The notes below the pieces were generated by a model. It had not been told where the DNA came from. It ran no database searches and saw only the letters and a list, made by a program, of their open reading frames with translations. The translations under genes were made by a program, and so were the position numbers. From LW23 sp041287705 (GTDB lineage Bacteria > Verrucomicrobiota > Verrucomicrobiia > Methylacidiphilales > UBA1321), in the NCBI GenBank assembly GCA_041287705.1, contig JBGGNE010000268.1, forward strand, positions 1 through 16,228: a stretch of DNA of 16,228 nt, in the 5' to 3' direction. The number at the start of each line of letters is the position of its first letter. Within the stretch, counting starts at the first letter, position 1. Shown piece after piece: positions 14,423-16,228 of the stretch.

Positions 14423-14661
14423 ACCACTTTTCAGAGCCAGCCGAAACTGCCGCGCGCCCAGTTTAAGAGGAAGGCGGCATTTTTCCCTTGATAGGCGCGG
14501 CCATTATTCGTTATGCCTCAGTCTGCAATCTCTTCCATTTCCATGGCACCCGCCCTCGTTTTTTCCTGCAACCCTGCGCCCGCAGACCGCGCAACGGCCT
14601 CCTGTTCTGCCTCAGAAGCGGCAGTTGCGCCGGCCTCACGGCAAGGAGCCGATTCTACCCA

Positions 14662-15705
14662 ATGAAAGTAGCGCTCGACGCCATGGGTGGAGATGTCTAC
14701 CCCGCTCCTCAGGTGGAAGGCTCCATAGCCGCCCTGTTGGAGTACCCGGATCTGGAAGTCGTCCTTGTCGGCGATACCAAGGTTATTGAGGCAGAGCTGG
14801 CGAAACATCCCGGCTATCCCAAGGACAGGCTGACGCTGTTCCATGCCTCCGAAGTCATCACCATGACCGATGGCGCCGTGGAAGGTGTGCGCAAAAAGAA
14901 GGACTCCAGCCTGAACCGCGGCGTGGAGATGGTGAAAGAAGGCAAGGCGGAAGCGATCGTTTCCGCCGGCAACACAGGCGCCATTGTGGCCTGCAGCCAG
15001 CTGAAGCTGCGCACTCTGCCGGGTATTGAACGCCCCGGTATCGCCACCGTTATGCCCACTACCAGCGGGCATTTCCTGTTGATCGATGCGGGTGCCAACC
15101 CGGATCCGGAGCCGTCGCACCTGGTCGGCTATGCCATTATGGGCTCGATTTACAGCCGCGAAGTGCTGGGGAAATCCAATCCCCGCGTAGGTCTTATCAG
15201 CATCGGAAGCGAGGCCAGCAAAGGCAATGAATTTACGCGTGAGACCTTCAAGCTGCTGCAGGAAGTCAGCGTCATCAACTTCGCAGGGAATATTGAAGGG
15301 CACGAGCTGTTTAGGGATCCCACAGAAGTTGTTGTTTGCGATGGGTTTGTAGGCAATGTGGTGCTGAAGACTTCGGAAAGTCTCGCAAAAGCTATTTTTG
15401 GCTGGCTGAAAGCCGAGCTTCAGAGCACGCTATTCCGCACCCTCGGCGCCTGGCTGGCCAAAGGGGCCTTCCTCGCCATCAAAAAGAAGACGAACACCGA
15501 TGAGTACGGCGGCATGCCGCTGCTTGGTGTCAACGGCATCGTGATCAAGGCCCACGGCAACAGCAACGCCAAAGCCATCAAGAATGCTCTGCGCGTCGCC
15601 CGGGAATCGGTGCGGCAGCAAGTTAACCGACGTATTATCGCAGAAATGTCCCGCCACCATGAGAGCCACCAGGCCGCACCCTCGCCCGCCCCTTCCACGA
15701 CGTAA
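14662..15705 (+). CDS. plsX: Phosphate acyltransferase PlsX
   Basis: 347 aa. It converts acyl-ACP and phosphate to acyl-phosphate, the donor for PlsY in phospholipid synthesis, as a peripheral cytosolic enzyme. It begins M-K-V-A-L-D-A-M-G-G-D, the diagnostic PlsX N-terminus. G-N-T-G-A-I-V, G-A-N-P-D, E-A-S-K-G-N-E, G-N-I-E-G and the later V-V-C-D-G-F-V-G-N-V-V-L-K family blocks are all present. The frame is open back to 14488, but that extension does not resemble PlsX and the ATG at 14662 has AAGGAG at 14643-14648 (13-nt spacing). fabH overlaps the 3' end by 47 nt. The usual rpmF neighbour is 2.8 kb upstream. Confidence 0.96.
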   Translation: MKVALDAMGGDVYPAPQVEGSIAALLEYPDLEVVLVGDTKVIEAELAKHPGYPKDRLTLFHASEVITMTDGAVEGVRKKKDSSLNRGVEMVKEGKAEAIVSAGNTGAIVACSQLKLRTLPGIERPGIATVMPTTSGHFLLIDAGANPDPEPSHLVGYAIMGSIYSREVLGKSNPRVGLISIGSEASKGNEFTRETFKLLQEVSVINFAGNIEGHELFRDPTEVVVCDGFVGNVVLKTSESLAKAIFGWLKAELQSTLFRTLGAWLAKGAFLAIKKKTNTDEYGGMPLLGVNGIVIKAHGNSNAKAIKNALRVARESVRQQVNRRIIAEMSRHHESHQAAPSPAPSTT

Positions 15706-16228
15706 CGCGAGCATCGTCGGCACCGGCTCCTACCTTCCCGAACGCGTCCTTACCAACGCGGAGCTCGAGAAAATGGTGGATACGTCGGACGAATGGATCT
15801 TTTCTCGCACAGGCATCAGAGAGCGCCGCATAGCCGCTGAAGGTGAACTGACGTCCGACCTCGGCGCGCACGCCGCCCGTGTGGCCCTGCAGTCCGCCGG
15901 CATTGAGGCGACCGACGTTGACCTGATCATCGTGGCCACGTGCACGGGCGACACCGTTTTCCCCAGCACGGCCTGCCACATTCAACACAAGATAGGAGCC
16001 ACGCGCGCCGCCGCGTTCGATATCCAGGCGGCCTGCTCCGGCTTTCTCTACAGCCTCGTAACCGCCGAGCAGTTTGTGGCCAGCGGCGTGTACGATACCG
16101 TGCTGGTTATTGGCGCGGAAAAGCTCAGTTCGGTCATCAACTGGCAGGACCGCAACACCTGCGTGCTCTTTGGCGATGGCGCCGGCGCCGTGGTGGTGCG
16201 CCATAAGGAAGGGTGCAACGGCATCCTG
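15659..16228 (+). CDS. fabH: 3-oxoacyl-ACP synthase III (FabH), 3'-partial
   Basis: Open from the ATG at 15659 to the window end (190 codons). It condenses acetyl-CoA with malonyl-ACP to start fatty-acid synthesis in the cytosol. Recognisable: S-I-V-G-T-G-S-Y-L-P (18-27), D-E-W-I-F-S-R-T-G-I-R-E-R (44-56) and the active-site A-A-C126-S-G-F. The catalytic His and Asn lie beyond the window. The first 16 residues are a basic Pro/Arg-rich extension and no in-frame ATG/GTG lies between it and the conserved S-I-V-G, so the start inside plsX (47-nt overlap) is chosen. The overlap indicates a plsX-fabH operon. Confidence 0.93.
   Translation, partial: MRATRPHPRPPLPRRNASIVGTGSYLPERVLTNAELEKMVDTSDEWIFSRTGIRERRIAAEGELTSDLGAHAARVALQSAGIEATDVDLIIVATCTGDTVFPSTACHIQHKIGATRAAAFDIQAACSGFLYSLVTAEQFVASGVYDTVLVIGAEKLSSVINWQDRNTCVLFGDGAGAVVVRHKEGCNGIL

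Noticed and set aside
14488..14661. 58-codon N-terminal extension of plsX
   Set aside because: No similarity to PlsX and no ribosome site, while the ATG at 14662 has AAGGAG and the canonical first residues.
14518..15303. 261-codon minus-strand frame opposite plsX
   Set aside because: Antisense to a certain plsX and lacking any recognisable motif.
15635..16204. 189-codon minus-strand frame opposite fabH
   Set aside because: Antisense shadow; the plus strand encodes clear FabH motifs.

Overview
The window looks like a chromosomal segment from a Gram-negative environmental bacterium of moderately high GC. The evidence is a type IV/Flp pilin, a PilT-type ATPase, a secreted protein with a signal peptide, and a coaD-DUF177-rpmF...plsX-fabH lipid/ribosome cluster. 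Few genes have a visible Shine-Dalgarno; 10213, 14662 and the GTG start at 7337 are exceptions. Degenerate ACCACGAAG/CACGAAA palindromic repeats are familiar from Verrucomicrobia, Planctomycetes and Acidobacteria-like genomes, so one of those phyla is a reasonable guess, but nothing here fixes the phylum.

Layout: 1-2486 holds two tandem paralogous polytopic membrane proteins with a DUF3592-like extracytoplasmic module, the first cut by the window edge. A stand-alone Flp-type prepilin follows (2566-2769), then a gene-free stretch with small hairpins and a two-repeat, possibly roadblock-like protein (3307-4104). Next is a visibly AT-rich island (about 4105-5435) with one minus-strand gene carrying an RNxxxH HEPN ribonuclease motif; this looks like foreign defence or toxin cargo. 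A class III adenylate cyclase with a long His/Pro/Gln-rich linker and an unrecognised C-terminal region (minus, 5436-7337) is divergent from a PilT-like retraction ATPase (7442-8512). A 166-bp hairpin transposable-element-like sequence (8586-8751) abuts the start of a small secreted protein (8763-9212). A RimL/YdaF-like acetyltransferase (minus), a 39-aa membrane peptide, coaD, a DUF177/YceD protein and rpmF follow.

About 1.2 kb of repeats (11839-13063) and a membrane-anchored beta-propeller protein (13064-14422) separate rpmF from plsX (14662-15705) and fabH (15659 to the window end). In many bacteria these genes are adjacent. coaD makes dephospho-CoA, PlsX makes acyl-phosphate for phospholipids and FabH starts fatty-acid synthesis, so the right half is the conserved CoA/lipid/ribosome neighbourhood. 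The left half is accessory: surface pili, signalling and a possible defence gene.

The strongest non-coding signal is a set of miniature inverted-repeat elements of at least three unrelated families. One family has two opposite copies flanking the GNAT-coaD-rpmF segment. A second has two opposite copies flanking one copy of the first.
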